Source: Jonesiaceae bacterium BS-20
Lineage (GTDB): Bacteria; Actinomycetota; Actinomycetes; Actinomycetales; Cellulomonadaceae
DNA: 64,000 nt
Direction of reading: 5' to 3'
Assembly: GCA_039995105.1 (NCBI GenBank)
Contig: CP146203.1
Location: forward strand, 1,798,001-1,862,000
The position numbers were made by a program, and so were the translations under genes. The notes under the pieces are model-generated. The model ran no database searches. It was not told where the DNA came from and saw nothing but the letters and a program-made list of their open reading frames with translations. Position 1 is the first letter of the stretch, and each line of letters starts with the position of its first letter. Below, piece after piece: positions 53,181 to 62,253 of this stretch.

Positions 53181-54071
53181 TTACTTAACCGAGCCGGCGG
53201 TGAGGCCGGAAACAATATACTTCTGCAAGAACATGAACAGCGCGATGATGGGGACCGCCGCTAAGACAGCACCCGCGGCGAATAGTCCCCAAGGTGCGTT
53301 CCGCTCATCGGCAGCCCACTGGTACAGACCCACCGCAAGTGTCATTTTGGACGGGTGCGAGAGCACCGTCTTAGCAATAATGAACTCACCATATGTACCA
53401 ACGAATGACAGTAGCGCAACGACCGCCAAAATTGGGGCCACCAGGCGCAGGATCATGGTCCAGAAAATCTGGGCATGGCTCGCTCCATCAATCTTGGCGG
53501 CCTCATCAATTTCCCTAGGCACGGTATTGAAGAACCCGTACATCAAGAAGGTGTTCACGCCCAGTGCTCCACCGAGGTAGACACAGATCAAGCCAATTTG
53601 GTTGTTTGCCCCCAAGAATGGGAACACATCTCGCAACGACAAGAGCAGCAAGAAGATCGCCACAACGGCCAGCATTTGCGGGAACATCTGGATAATCAGC
53701 AGAGCCGTTAGGGAGGCTTCACGCCCCTTGAACCGGAACCTCGAGAATGCGTAGGCAGCAGCCCCACCCATCAAAACCGTACCAATAGCTGTCACGGAGG
53801 AGATGACTAACGAGTTCATGGCCCAAGTACCAAAACCCTTACCCCACAGAGCCTGATAGTTACTCAGGTCAAACACGGAGAACAGGTTGTTTGATCCGGT
53901 CAAGGTGGCGTTGGGCTTCAGGGAAGCGCTCAGTACATACAGGAGCGGAAATATGGCGTAGGCAATACCCACCACACCAACAATGTGGCGCCAGCCAACC
54001 TGGGTAAACCACGCAGCTCCGCGGAGTTTGTTTTGGTGTACCTCAGTTGAGGGGTTGATCGTTGTAGTCAT
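53181..54071 (-). CDS. malG: Maltodextrin ABC transporter permease (MalG-like)
   Basis: Inner-membrane subunit of 296 residues with six spans. The ATPase-contacting EAA loop reads EIDEAAKIDGASHAQIFWTMILR. Other family stretches are NSLVISSVTAIGTVLMGGAAAYAFSRF and the C-terminal QKYIVSGLTAGSVK. The ATG at 54071 lies 1 bp after the malF stop, with GAGGAG inside the malF 3' end as its ribosome site. Confidence 0.95.
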   Translation of the reverse strand: MTTTINPSTEVHQNKLRGAAWFTQVGWRHIVGVVGIAYAIFPLLYVLSASLKPNATLTGSNNLFSVFDLSNYQALWGKGFGTWAMNSLVISSVTAIGTVLMGGAAAYAFSRFRFKGREASLTALLIIQMFPQMLAVVAIFLLLLSLRDVFPFLGANNQIGLICVYLGGALGVNTFLMYGFFNTVPREIDEAAKIDGASHAQIFWTMILRLVAPILAVVALLSFVGTYGEFIIAKTVLSHPSKMTLAVGLYQWAADERNAPWGLFAAGAVLAAVPIIALFMFLQKYIVSGLTAGSVK

Positions 54072-54072
54072 G

Positions 54073-55680
54073 TCAGAGCTCCTCAAGTGAACGGGTGCGA
54101 CGGAAACCAATCCAAGAGATCAGTCCGACTGCAATAAAGATCAAAATAGATACCGCTGATGCCAGACCGTACTGCTTCACGCCGCTTTCAAAGGCGACCG
54201 AGTACACCATGGAAATCAAAATATCTGTTGAACCCACCAGCAGCGGGCTACCCGCAAAGTTTGGTCCACCCCCGGTCAACATATAGATCAGGGAGAAGTT
54301 GTTGAAGTTGAACGCAAAACTAGCGATCAGCAGCGGAGCAGTCGAGATCATGAGCAGAGGCAAGATGACCGAGCGTAATACTCGCCAGGGGTTTGCGCCA
54401 TCCATCTTTGCAGCTTCAAGAACATCACCGGGAATGGATTGCAAGGTTCCCGTGCAGATCAAGAACATGTACGGGAAACCCAACCACAGGTTAACGGCAA
54501 GGACCGAGAACTTGGCCAGCCATGGGTCAGAGAGCCACGGGATGCTCGCTCCGCCGAGGAGGACGTCATTGATAAAGCCAAAACGTTCATTGAGCATGCC
54601 CTTCCACACAAGTGCGGACAGGAAGCCTGGAAATGCGTACGGCAAGATCAGCATTGCCCGGTAGAACTTTCGGCCGCGCACCCGCGGATCGTTAAAGATT
54701 AGTGCCAACGCCAGACCTAAGGCAAAGGTCGTTGCCACGGATAGGAACGCAAAGGCGAAAGTCCATACTGCAATTTGGAAGAATGGTCCGGACACGGCCT
54801 TGTCCGTGAACATTGACGTGAAGTTTTCAAAACCTACCAGGACTCGCCAACCGGGGGTGAGTTTTTCGCCCTGGTCAGACACAAAGTTACCGCGGTCGTT
54901 CGGGGTGTAGACAACCCCGGTTTCTTTGTTAGTCATGGTGTCAGCGGAAGCGTCGTATTCCAAGATGGGACTGTACACGAAGGCGCTTGACGCATCTTGG
55001 GTGCGCAATGAGCCGTCCTTGGCGTCATCGCTGAGTGGCACGCGTAACTCGGTCACTTCTTGTTGCCGTTGTACTACTTGGTTGAAGTTCAAGACGGTGT
55101 AACCAGGAACCGCCGTAATACGGTCATTTTCAACCGTTGCATCAACGCTTGCAAGGGGGTTATCGCTCGTTCCAACTTGGGGTTGGCCGTCACGAACAAT
55201 ACCAAAAGCGAGGTTCTTGTCGCCGTCTTCAAGAACAGCTACCGGGAACGCTGGCGACCCGTCAAGCCGCACCTCGTTGTAGGAAAGAATTGCAGAGATT
55301 GCGTCACTCTTAGTGGAATTGTGTCCATCGCCGTAGTTGGTGAAAGCGACATACCCCGTGTAGGCCATGGAGAACAGTTGGTACACAAACAGGAAGATGA
55401 GGCCGGGATAAAGGTACTTTGCAGGAATAGCGCGGCGGGAAAAGTACGCCCAGTTTGCGGCGATCAGTCCGACTGCAAGTCCCGTAAATACACCCCAGGA
55501 GCTAACCGCCCAGGCGGAGAATAGACCGTATAGCCCAAACGCATTCAGGAGGGCCATAAGGAAGAGTTTGGCAATGAAGCCGGCCTTGAAATTCCGGGCC
55601 CGTCCGTTGTCCATCCCCTTCTTTGGCTCATCCGAGCCAGTCGAGTTCGGCGGAGCTCCGCCTGCATCGGTGATCGTCAT
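54073..55680 (-). CDS. malF: Maltodextrin ABC transporter permease (MalF-like)
   Basis: A 535-residue membrane subunit. As in MalF, a large extracytoplasmic domain (about 100-270, containing SAILSYNEVRLDGSPAF) lies between early and late spans, and the core domain has the EAA loop DVLEAAKMDGANPWRVLRSVILP. It pairs with MalG. No ATPase (malK/msiK) is nearby, as in many actinobacteria where one MsiK serves many transporters. It is 133 bp after malE, separated by a hairpin. Confidence 0.95.
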   Translation of the reverse strand: MTITDAGGAPPNSTGSDEPKKGMDNGRARNFKAGFIAKLFLMALLNAFGLYGLFSAWAVSSWGVFTGLAVGLIAANWAYFSRRAIPAKYLYPGLIFLFVYQLFSMAYTGYVAFTNYGDGHNSTKSDAISAILSYNEVRLDGSPAFPVAVLEDGDKNLAFGIVRDGQPQVGTSDNPLASVDATVENDRITAVPGYTVLNFNQVVQRQQEVTELRVPLSDDAKDGSLRTQDASSAFVYSPILEYDASADTMTNKETGVVYTPNDRGNFVSDQGEKLTPGWRVLVGFENFTSMFTDKAVSGPFFQIAVWTFAFAFLSVATTFALGLALALIFNDPRVRGRKFYRAMLILPYAFPGFLSALVWKGMLNERFGFINDVLLGGASIPWLSDPWLAKFSVLAVNLWLGFPYMFLICTGTLQSIPGDVLEAAKMDGANPWRVLRSVILPLLMISTAPLLIASFAFNFNNFSLIYMLTGGGPNFAGSPLLVGSTDILISMVYSVAFESGVKQYGLASAVSILIFIAVGLISWIGFRRTRSLEEL

Positions 55681-55723
55681 TGAAATCCTTTCCCGCCCCG
55701 CATCGGTGCCCGTGTGTACTCAC

Positions 55724-55761
55724 AGGTTTACCGGGGGCCAAACCGCGCCCCCGGTAAACCT
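55724..55761 (-). terminator. Intercistronic hairpin between malE and malF
   Basis: A 15-bp perfect stem (arms 55724-55738 and 55747-55761) with an 8-nt loop and no T-run in the malE direction. It is likely an mRNA-stabilising or attenuating structure that lets binding protein exceed permease. Confidence 0.75.
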
Positions 55762-55813
55762 CATTCTTGACGCTGAACTGGTTATCAGCAATAGATCCGG
55801 CTATTGAGCTGGC

Positions 55814-57061
55814 TCAGAGCTTGCCCTCGATGTTCTTGACCATTGCTTCCCAAGCTGCTGGGGCATCGGCCGAAGTCCCGTTGATGATGGAAACTTGGGT
55901 TTGACCCCAGAACTCCCAAACGGCGCCCATCTCTGGGATGGATGGCATTGGAACACCCTTAGCTGCTACCTCAGAGAAGGAGCGAGTTACCTCATCCTTG
56001 ATCTTGTCCGCAGAGGCCTGCAAGGCTGGAATACGGCCACCGGAGTTGTAAATGGTGTCAGCGGCTGCCTCGGTGGACAGGTAGTTGACTACAAACTCAT
56101 TGGCTAGCAACGGGTTTTTGGATTGCGAAGAAATGTAGGCTCCCTGCACTCCCACAAATGGTTGCGCTGGCTCACCGCCGGCTGATGGGATCTCCAGCAC
56201 GGAGATGTCCATGTCAGCGTCCGTAAACGCGGTTGCATACCAAGGGCCAGTCACGATGTACGGGGACTCTCCTGCAAGGAAGGCCTCCTTGGCCTGATCT
56301 CCACCGATGTTGGAGTCAAGAACCTTGTCCGCGCCAAGTTTCTTGAGGTAATCGGCAAACCGTGCACCGTTCTCTCCACCCATTGCTAGTTCATTGGTAT
56401 ATGAACCGTCAGCGGCTTGGGTAAACACCGGTGCCCCAAAGGAGATCTGCAGCGGATACATGTGATAAGCGTCGCCCTCGGCGCTGACCTGCAGGAGAAC
56501 CGGGTACTTGGTCTCGGCCTGCTGGCCCTGTGCGATGAGCTCATCAAAGGTGGCCGGGGTATCAGCCGCAATTGCGTTGTTACGAACCAGAGCGATTGAC
56601 TCAACCGCGTATGGGACGCCGTAGTTGGTGCCGTTGTAGGCAAAGGCTTGGACGGATGTGGTGGAGAAACTCGCTGCCTTATCACCAAGCTCGACCGGAG
56701 CAACTACACCGTTGGTAACAAATTCACCCATCCAGTCGTGGGCGCCGATGATCACGTCTGGGCCTTCACCGGTTGGGACCTGCTGCACAAACTCGGTCCG
56801 GATGTCCCCGGAAGCCTTCTGGACAACCTCGACCTTGACACTGCGTTCCTTTTCAAAGGTTGCAATGACGTCATCGAAGTCATTAATGCGGGTTTCATCA
56901 ACCCAAATGGTCAGGGAGTTACTAGCTTCACCTTCTGGTGCGGCAGAGGTTTCAGTAGCTGTTGGCTCCGTGGTCGGCTCAGGCGTGGTCGAACCTCCGC
57001 AAGCCGAAAGTACAAGAGCGAGTCCTAGTGCTGTTGCAGCAACTGGGATGCTTCGTTGCAT
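55814..57061 (-). CDS. malE: Maltodextrin-binding lipoprotein (MalE-like)
   Basis: Extracytoplasmic receptor of 415 residues. Lipoprotein signal MQRSIPVAATALGLALVLSA plus the lipobox Cys, then a Thr/Glu-rich linker (TTPEPTTEPTATETS) and the type-1 binding fold: LTIWVDETRINDFDDVIATFEKE, GPDVIIGAHDWMGEFV, FLAGESPYIVTGPWYATAF. The ATG at 57061 has GGAGAA upstream (TTGGAGAAAATCAG). It is first in the operon, divergent from the LacI gene across a 298-bp region with two operator-like sites. Confidence 0.94.
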   Translation of the reverse strand: MQRSIPVAATALGLALVLSACGGSTTPEPTTEPTATETSAAPEGEASNSLTIWVDETRINDFDDVIATFEKERSVKVEVVQKASGDIRTEFVQQVPTGEGPDVIIGAHDWMGEFVTNGVVAPVELGDKAASFSTTSVQAFAYNGTNYGVPYAVESIALVRNNAIAADTPATFDELIAQGQQAETKYPVLLQVSAEGDAYHMYPLQISFGAPVFTQAADGSYTNELAMGGENGARFADYLKKLGADKVLDSNIGGDQAKEAFLAGESPYIVTGPWYATAFTDADMDISVLEIPSAGGEPAQPFVGVQGAYISSQSKNPLLANEFVVNYLSTEAAADTIYNSGGRIPALQASADKIKDEVTRSFSEVAAKGVPMPSIPEMGAVWEFWGQTQVSIINGTSADAPAAWEAMVKNIEGKL

Positions 57062-57153
57062 CTGATTTTCTCCAATGAGGTTAGTGGGATAAAGACGAGC
57101 GATGCTAGGCGAGCAATCGCCGCCATATCCAAAACCGTACCCAGTTTCTGCAA

Positions 57154-57174
57154 TTCTTGCAAGGCTTTGCAGAA
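57154..57174. promoter_or_regulatory. Second candidate MalR operator
   Basis: TTCTTGCAAGGCTTTGCAGAA is an imperfect version of the palindrome at 57295-57316, about 94 bp nearer malE. Confidence 0.5.
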
Positions 57175-57294
57175 ACTTGCGGAACTGTTTCTCCCAATAC
57201 CTGCCCATCGCCGCTGAACAGCCATGGTTTTCTCGGATTTCTGTTCTAAAATATGGGAACTATGAGCAGATGGGCTAGACTCGACCATGAAATC

Positions 57295-57316
57295 TTCTTG
57301 CAACGCGTTGCAAGAA
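57295..57316. promoter_or_regulatory. LacI-family operator, perfect 22-bp palindrome
   Basis: TTCTTGCAACG at 57295-57305 is followed directly by its exact complement (57306-57316). The central CG and TTGCAA half-sites are typical of LacI/MalR operators. It lies 44 bp before the regulator start. Confidence 0.8.
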
Positions 57317-57359
57317 TGGTCTAACGTGGATCGAAGACGCTTCGAAGAGGAGGTATGCA

Positions 57360-58424
57360 GTGTCCAATCCGATTGGGAACGCCAAAACCCGGCTCACTGA
57401 TCTTGCCGAGCAGGCTGGCGTAAGCACTGCAACAGTTTCCAGGGTCCTCAATGGCAAGGCGGGTGTTGCCTCGTCGACAAGGCAGGCCGTCCTTGCCGCT
57501 CTCGATGTCCTCGGTTACGAGCGCCCCGAGAAGTTGCGGACCAGATCAGCCGGTCTGGTGGGCCTCATTGTCCCGGAACTCACCAACCCCGTGTTTCCAG
57601 CATTTGCCCAGACGATCGAAGGTTTGCTCTCCCAGCAGGGCTACACCGCGATGCTATGCACCCAGTCGCCCGGTGGCACCACCGAAGATGAATACTTGGA
57701 GATGCTTCAGGAGCACCAGGTCGACGGCATTGTGTTTGTGGCCGGGCTGCACGCGGATACGACCGCAAGCCGGGCTCGGTATGACAATCTTCTCACCCGC
57801 GGTATCCCCGCAGTGTTCATCAATGGTTACGCGGAGGAACTCAAAGCCCCTTTCGTCTCATGTGATGATTTCACGGCAATGGATCTAGCCGTACGTCACC
57901 TTAGCTCCCTTGGACACCACCAGATCGGTCTTGCGATCGGTCCCTCCCGCTTTATGACATCGGCTCGCAAGATCACCGGTTTTAAGCAGGCCCTTGAAAG
58001 GCACCTTGGCCAAACCGACTCTAGTGACCGTATTGCCGAGTCACTCTACACCGTTGAGGGCGGCCAGGCTGCAACCACCGAACTGTTGAACCGCGGGTGC
58101 ACCGCAATTGTTTGCGGTTCCGACATCATGGCCCTCGGCGCAGCCAGAGCCGCCCGCCAAAAGGGTCTAAACATTCCGCATGACGTGTCCATCATCGGCT
58201 ATGACGACTCACCGCTCATTGCGTTTACTGACCCACCCTTGACCACCATCCGCCAACCGGTTGATGCCATGTCTCAAGCCGCCGTGAGTTCACTACGCGC
58301 CCTGATTGAGGGCGACCCGGTCACCCGAGGTGAACTCATGTTCCACCCTGAACTCGTTGTACGCAATTCCACGGGCACGTCTCCTGATGCCCGGCGCCAT
58401 GATTACCGCACGGAACCAAATTAA
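57360..58424 (+). CDS. malR: LacI-family maltodextrin regulator (MalR-like)
   Basis: 354 residues with the N-terminal helix-turn-helix TRLTDLAEQAGVSTATVSRVLNGKAGV and a hinge (LDVLGY), then a periplasmic-binding-like ligand domain (VGLIVPELTNPVFPAFAQTIEGLL, VSIIGYDDSPLIAFTDPPLTT). The start is the GTG at 57360 with GAGGAGG 6 bp upstream. It is divergent from malE and 27 bp before the alpha-glucosidase, so it controls both arms and itself by inference, probably with maltose or maltodextrin as inducer. Confidence 0.93.
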   Translation: MSNPIGNAKTRLTDLAEQAGVSTATVSRVLNGKAGVASSTRQAVLAALDVLGYERPEKLRTRSAGLVGLIVPELTNPVFPAFAQTIEGLLSQQGYTAMLCTQSPGGTTEDEYLEMLQEHQVDGIVFVAGLHADTTASRARYDNLLTRGIPAVFINGYAEELKAPFVSCDDFTAMDLAVRHLSSLGHHQIGLAIGPSRFMTSARKITGFKQALERHLGQTDSSDRIAESLYTVEGGQAATTELLNRGCTAIVCGSDIMALGAARAARQKGLNIPHDVSIIGYDDSPLIAFTDPPLTTIRQPVDAMSQAAVSSLRALIEGDPVTRGELMFHPELVVRNSTGTSPDARRHDYRTEPN

Positions 58425-58451
58425 CCACCCCTCGAAGAACCGGAGACTCTT

Positions 58452-60245
58452 GTGTCCCTTGCATTGACTACGACTTCTCCTGAAGTCACCGTTATTCACC
58501 CAGCAACTCAGGGCGCTGCTCAATGGTGGCGCGACGCCGTCATTTACCAGGTGTACCCGCGCTCGTTTGCAGACGGTAACGGTGATGGGATTGGTGACCT
58601 TCCCGGCATCACCTCGCGTTTGGATCACCTCGCTGAGCTCGGTGTAGATGCGCTGTGGCTTTCACCGTTCTACAAGTCACCCCAGGCCGACGCCGGTTAT
58701 GACGTCTCCGATTACCGCCAGATCGACCCACTCTTTGGGGGCCTCGATGACTTTGCCGCCCTCGAGAAGCGTGCCAAGGAGTTGGGCCTTAAAGTCATCA
58801 TTGACCTGGTCCCTAACCACACCTCTGACGACCACGAGTGGTTCAAAAAAGCCATTGCCGACGGCCCAGGTTCACCCGCCCGGGACATGTACATGTTCCG
58901 GGCGGGCAAGGGCGAGAACGGCGAGCTGCCACCAAACAACTGGCAGTCCATCTTTGGCGGCCCCGCGTGGACGCGCGTAGACCAGCGCTGGAACGCAGAC
59001 CTAGACGGTGTCCAAGACAAGCAGTGGTACCTGCACATGTTTGACACCCGCCAGCCGGACCTCAACTGGGACAACGACGCCGTCAAGGAGGACTTCAAGG
59101 ATGTACTGAAGTTCTGGCTAGACCGCGGCGTTGACGGGTTCCGCATTGACGTGGCCCACGGCATGGTCAAGGCACCCGGGCTTCCAGACTGGGATGGTGT
59201 CACCGCTATGGTGGACGGCTCCAAGGAAAACGAAGGCAACACCCAAGTACAAACCGATGGCACCCCGGATGAAGACGGTTCCAACGGCGGCGGCAACTCC
59301 GGTCCCATGTTTGACCAGGACGGTGTCCATGAGATCTACCGCTCTTGGCACAAGGTGCTTGAGCCATACGCCGGCGACCGCTGCCTCGTTGCCGAGGCGT
59401 GGGTTGAGCCGCTATCTCGCCTTGCTCTGTATGTGCGTGAAGATGAAATGCAGCAGGCGTTTAACTTCTCCTACCTCACCACCAAGTGGGATGCCTCAGC
59501 GCTTCGTACCGTGATCAACGCGTCTGTACGTGAAAACGACAATGTTGGCGCTCCTACCACCTGGGTGCTGTCCAACCACGACGTAGTCCGGCACGCCACC
59601 CGCATGGGTCTGCCAACCGTGGTGGCTGGCCTGGAGATGAACCCTAATGGTGTTGGCAAGAACGATCCACAGCCGGATGTTGCATTGGGTCTGCGCCGGG
59701 CACAGGCCGCTACCTTAGCGATGCTTGGCCTGCCGGGATCCGCCTACCTGTTCCAAGGTGAGGAGTTTGGTCTACCGGATCACACCACCATGGATGATAG
59801 TTTCCGCCAGGACCCCGCTTGGGAACGCAAGGGTCGCACCGAGGCTGGCCGTGACGGCTGCCGCGTGCCGATTCCTTGGGTCGCTGACGCTCCCGCATAC
59901 GGATTCAATGACACGGGCGAATCTTGGTTGCCGCAGCCAGACACTTACCGCACCCACGCGGCTGATGTTCAAAAGGCCACCGAAGGCTCAACCTTCAAGA
60001 TGTACCAGAGTGCACTCAAACTCCGTAAGGACCACGGCATTGGCTTGGGCTCGCTCGGTTGGGTGGACCAGTTTGCTGACAACCCAAGTGTCCTTGCATA
60101 CCAAAACGGCAACGTCACCGTGCTGACCAACTTTGGTGCCGAGCCGGTTACTTTGCCTGCGGGAGCCAACGTGCTGATCTCAAGCACTGCTCTTGAAAAC
60201 TCGAACAAGCTGCCAACCGATGCAACCGTTTGGATCACCGCGTAA
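58452..60245 (+). CDS. aglA: GH13 alpha-glucosidase
   Basis: 597 residues, cytoplasmic (no signal peptide). Releases glucose from the non-reducing ends of maltose and isomalto/malto-oligosaccharides. The four GH13 regions are present: VIIDLVPNHTSDDHEWF (I), VDGFRIDVAHGM with nucleophile Asp (II), CLVAEAWVEPLS with acid/base Glu (III) and WVLSNHDVVRHATR (IV). Glucose released could be phosphorylated by PpgK. The GTG at 58452 follows MalR by 27 bp; GGAGA precedes it. A strong terminator follows. Confidence 0.94.
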   Translation: MSLALTTTSPEVTVIHPATQGAAQWWRDAVIYQVYPRSFADGNGDGIGDLPGITSRLDHLAELGVDALWLSPFYKSPQADAGYDVSDYRQIDPLFGGLDDFAALEKRAKELGLKVIIDLVPNHTSDDHEWFKKAIADGPGSPARDMYMFRAGKGENGELPPNNWQSIFGGPAWTRVDQRWNADLDGVQDKQWYLHMFDTRQPDLNWDNDAVKEDFKDVLKFWLDRGVDGFRIDVAHGMVKAPGLPDWDGVTAMVDGSKENEGNTQVQTDGTPDEDGSNGGGNSGPMFDQDGVHEIYRSWHKVLEPYAGDRCLVAEAWVEPLSRLALYVREDEMQQAFNFSYLTTKWDASALRTVINASVRENDNVGAPTTWVLSNHDVVRHATRMGLPTVVAGLEMNPNGVGKNDPQPDVALGLRRAQAATLAMLGLPGSAYLFQGEEFGLPDHTTMDDSFRQDPAWERKGRTEAGRDGCRVPIPWVADAPAYGFNDTGESWLPQPDTYRTHAADVQKATEGSTFKMYQSALKLRKDHGIGLGSLGWVDQFADNPSVLAYQNGNVTVLTNFGAEPVTLPAGANVLISSTALENSNKLPTDATVWITA

Positions 60246-60268
60246 GCCTGCAAGTTAGTTGAGTACAC

Positions 60269-60307
60269 AAGAGCCCGTACCGGAATTTGATTCCGGTACG
60301 GGCTCTT
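60269..60307. terminator. Terminator between the alpha-glucosidase gene and dusB
   Basis: 18-bp perfect arms (60269-60286 and 60290-60307) with loop TTG. It is 23 bp after the glucosidase stop and 23 bp from the convergent dusB stop. Confidence 0.88.
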
Positions 60308-60330
60308 GTCATACCTAATTCAAGTAGAAC

Positions 60331-61506
60331 TTATCCGCCAGAGGTGTCTAACTCAGCTTCAAGCAACTTGGCCCGGAACTTGTCATCAAGTTCGCGGGAA
60401 TCCAACCACCCCTCGGGCAGGTGGGTGCGCTTTGGGTTACCCGCGCGGCCGCGTGGTCCCTCGGCGTCTTTACCCGGGTATGGGGTGGACAGGTCAAGAC
60501 GGTCAAGAATTTGGCGCAATTGCGCGAGCGACTCAACCAAGGCCAGTTCGGTACGGATTCCGCCCCCAGCCGCGTAACCCTTGAGGTACCAGGCCATGTG
60601 CTTACGCAGGTCCCGCAGGGCCCGATCCTCGCTGCCGTAGTAGTCAACCAGGTATTCACCGTGGCGGTAAATGGTGTCGGCTACATAATCCAGGCCGGGT
60701 TGGATCCGTGTGTCCTGACCGGAGAATGCCGCGGTCAGGTCCGCAAACAGCCAAGGACGTCCCTGGCAGCCACGTCCGACAACCACGCCGTCGCAGCCGG
60801 TCTGGGCGACCATTTCGAGTGCATCTTCAGCCGACCAAATATCACCGTTACCAAGAACAGGAATCGTTGTGACGGCTTCCTTGAGCATACGGATGGCGGA
60901 CCAGTCGGCCACACCGGAATAGTGCTGGTTAGCAGTCCGAGCATGCAGGGCAACTGCGGCAACACCGAGTTGCTCGGCTGTCTGTCCCGCTTCCAAGTAG
61001 GTCAGGTGCTCGTCATCAATACCTTTACGCATCTTGACGGTCACGGGTACATCATACTTGGCACCCTCGGTGACCGCGGCGTCGACAATGCGGCTAAACA
61101 ACTCGCGCTTCCACGGCAGAGCAGCTCCCCCACCGTTGCGGGTTACCTTGGGAACCGGGCAACCAAAGTTGAGGTCAACATGGTCGGCCATGCCCTCTTG
61201 GGCGATCATCTTGACTGCGGCCCCAACGGTCGCCGGGTCTACGCCGTATACCTGGGCGGAGCGTGGTGTTTCAAAGTCCTTGAAGGAAACAATGCGCAGT
61301 GAGGTCTCGTTACGCTCAACTAGCGCACGGGAAGTCACCATCTCCGCAACGAAGAGGCCGTCACCGTGCTCAATGCACAACCGGCGGAATGCCGTATTTG
61401 TTACGCCCGCCATGGGAGCCAGCACCACGGGAGTTTCAATCACGTGGCGGCCAATTTTTAGCGGCGGCAATACGGGGGTTGTCTGAGGTTTTACAAGAGT
61501 TTCCAC
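60331..61506 (-). CDS. dusB: tRNA-dihydrouridine synthase
   Basis: FMN-dependent reduction of specific uridines in the tRNA D loop. 391 residues: the TIM-barrel start VVLAPMAGVTNTAFRRLC, YGVDPA, the catalytic cysteine in VDLNFGCPVPKVTRNGGGAAL, VTVKMRKGID and ALHARTANQHYSGVADW, plus a C-terminal helical domain. The start at 61506 is METLVKPQTTPVLPPLKIG. The 87-bp leader before it contains a hairpin that ends the upstream lipoprotein gene. Confidence 0.95.
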   Translation of the reverse strand: METLVKPQTTPVLPPLKIGRHVIETPVVLAPMAGVTNTAFRRLCIEHGDGLFVAEMVTSRALVERNETSLRIVSFKDFETPRSAQVYGVDPATVGAAVKMIAQEGMADHVDLNFGCPVPKVTRNGGGAALPWKRELFSRIVDAAVTEGAKYDVPVTVKMRKGIDDEHLTYLEAGQTAEQLGVAAVALHARTANQHYSGVADWSAIRMLKEAVTTIPVLGNGDIWSAEDALEMVAQTGCDGVVVGRGCQGRPWLFADLTAAFSGQDTRIQPGLDYVADTIYRHGEYLVDYYGSEDRALRDLRKHMAWYLKGYAAGGGIRTELALVESLAQLRQILDRLDLSTPYPGKDAEGPRGRAGNPKRTHLPEGWLDSRELDDKFRAKLLEAELDTSGG

Positions 61507-61524
61507 AAGGACATTGTTTCATCT

Positions 61525-61571
61525 TTGAGCGGCGGGCGTGACGTTGTTCCCGTCACGTTCCCGCCGCTCAA
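61525..61571 (-). terminator. Terminator after the small lipoprotein gene
   Basis: TTGAGCGGCGGG... pairs with CCCGCCGCTCAA, with an inner GTGACG/CGTCAC helix; it lies 23 bp downstream of the stop at 61594 on the minus strand. Confidence 0.78.
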
Positions 61572-61593
61572 GACGCAAGATTTACTGCAGTAT

Positions 61594-61992
61594 TTACTCA
61601 ATTACCTGCGCGGCAACCTCAACCTTGACGTCGTCAGGGAACTTGGCACCGTCAGACAGGGAAATTTCCTGGCGGAACGTGCGGTAGTCCATGGTGCATG
61701 GCTGGGTAGGCTCGTACTTCTCGCGTTCGAGCTTGAGTACACCATCGGCATAGGTTCCGCTGGCAATCGTAGGAGGGCAAGTACTGGAACCCGCGGTGTC
61801 CAAGATGACTACGCCATCCTTAACCTCGGAGTTAAAGCCCTGCTCGCCAATATCGCCACCGATATCGGCGTCCATGGACGCTTCGGAGATTTCCACGGTC
61901 ACTTCGGCCCCGTTCGCCGCACTGCCACCGGAGCAGGCGGATAGGAACAGCAGTGCCACAGCGGCGGCACCAAAAAGAGTGGTTTTCTTCAT
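61594..61992 (-). CDS. Small hypothetical lipoprotein
   Basis: 132 residues. The signal MKKTTLFGAAAVALLFL ends in the lipobox SAC at about residue 20. The mature part is Asp/Glu-rich with a possible disulfide pair (SSTCPPT and TQPCTMD) and no recognisable domain. It is exported and membrane anchored; its function is unknown. The start has AGGAAGA upstream. It stands alone between glyS and dusB. Confidence 0.8.
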   Translation of the reverse strand: MKKTTLFGAAAVALLFLSACSGGSAANGAEVTVEISEASMDADIGGDIGEQGFNSEVKDGVVILDTAGSSTCPPTIASGTYADGVLKLEREKYEPTQPCTMDYRTFRQEISLSDGAKFPDDVKVEVAAQVIE

Positions 61993-62160
61993 GTTACGAA
62001 TCTTCCTCTTATGCGCTCAAGCGCCTGGACGCGGTTGTTTCCGCTAAAGAGACGTTAACATGCTGGTCGGCGGAGCAAAACTTGAAATGAACATGGCGGA
62101 GCCATCTTCACCGAGGTTCCACTTTTACGTTAGGTACCAGTCAAGAAGAATTTACCAAAA

Positions 62161-62203
62161 CGGCCGATGCCTTCCCCACCAAAGTGGGGGAAGGCATCGG
62201 CCG
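62161..62203 (-). terminator. Terminator of glyS
   Basis: A long perfect stem (CGGCCGATGCCTTCCCCA with TGGGGGAAGGCATCGGCCG, small loop) 51 bp after the glyS stop, followed on the minus strand by TTTTGG. Confidence 0.88.
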
Positions 62204-62253
62204 CGTATGGCTCAAGCAAAGCGCTAACCGCGCAAGACTTCGAACTCGGTAAG

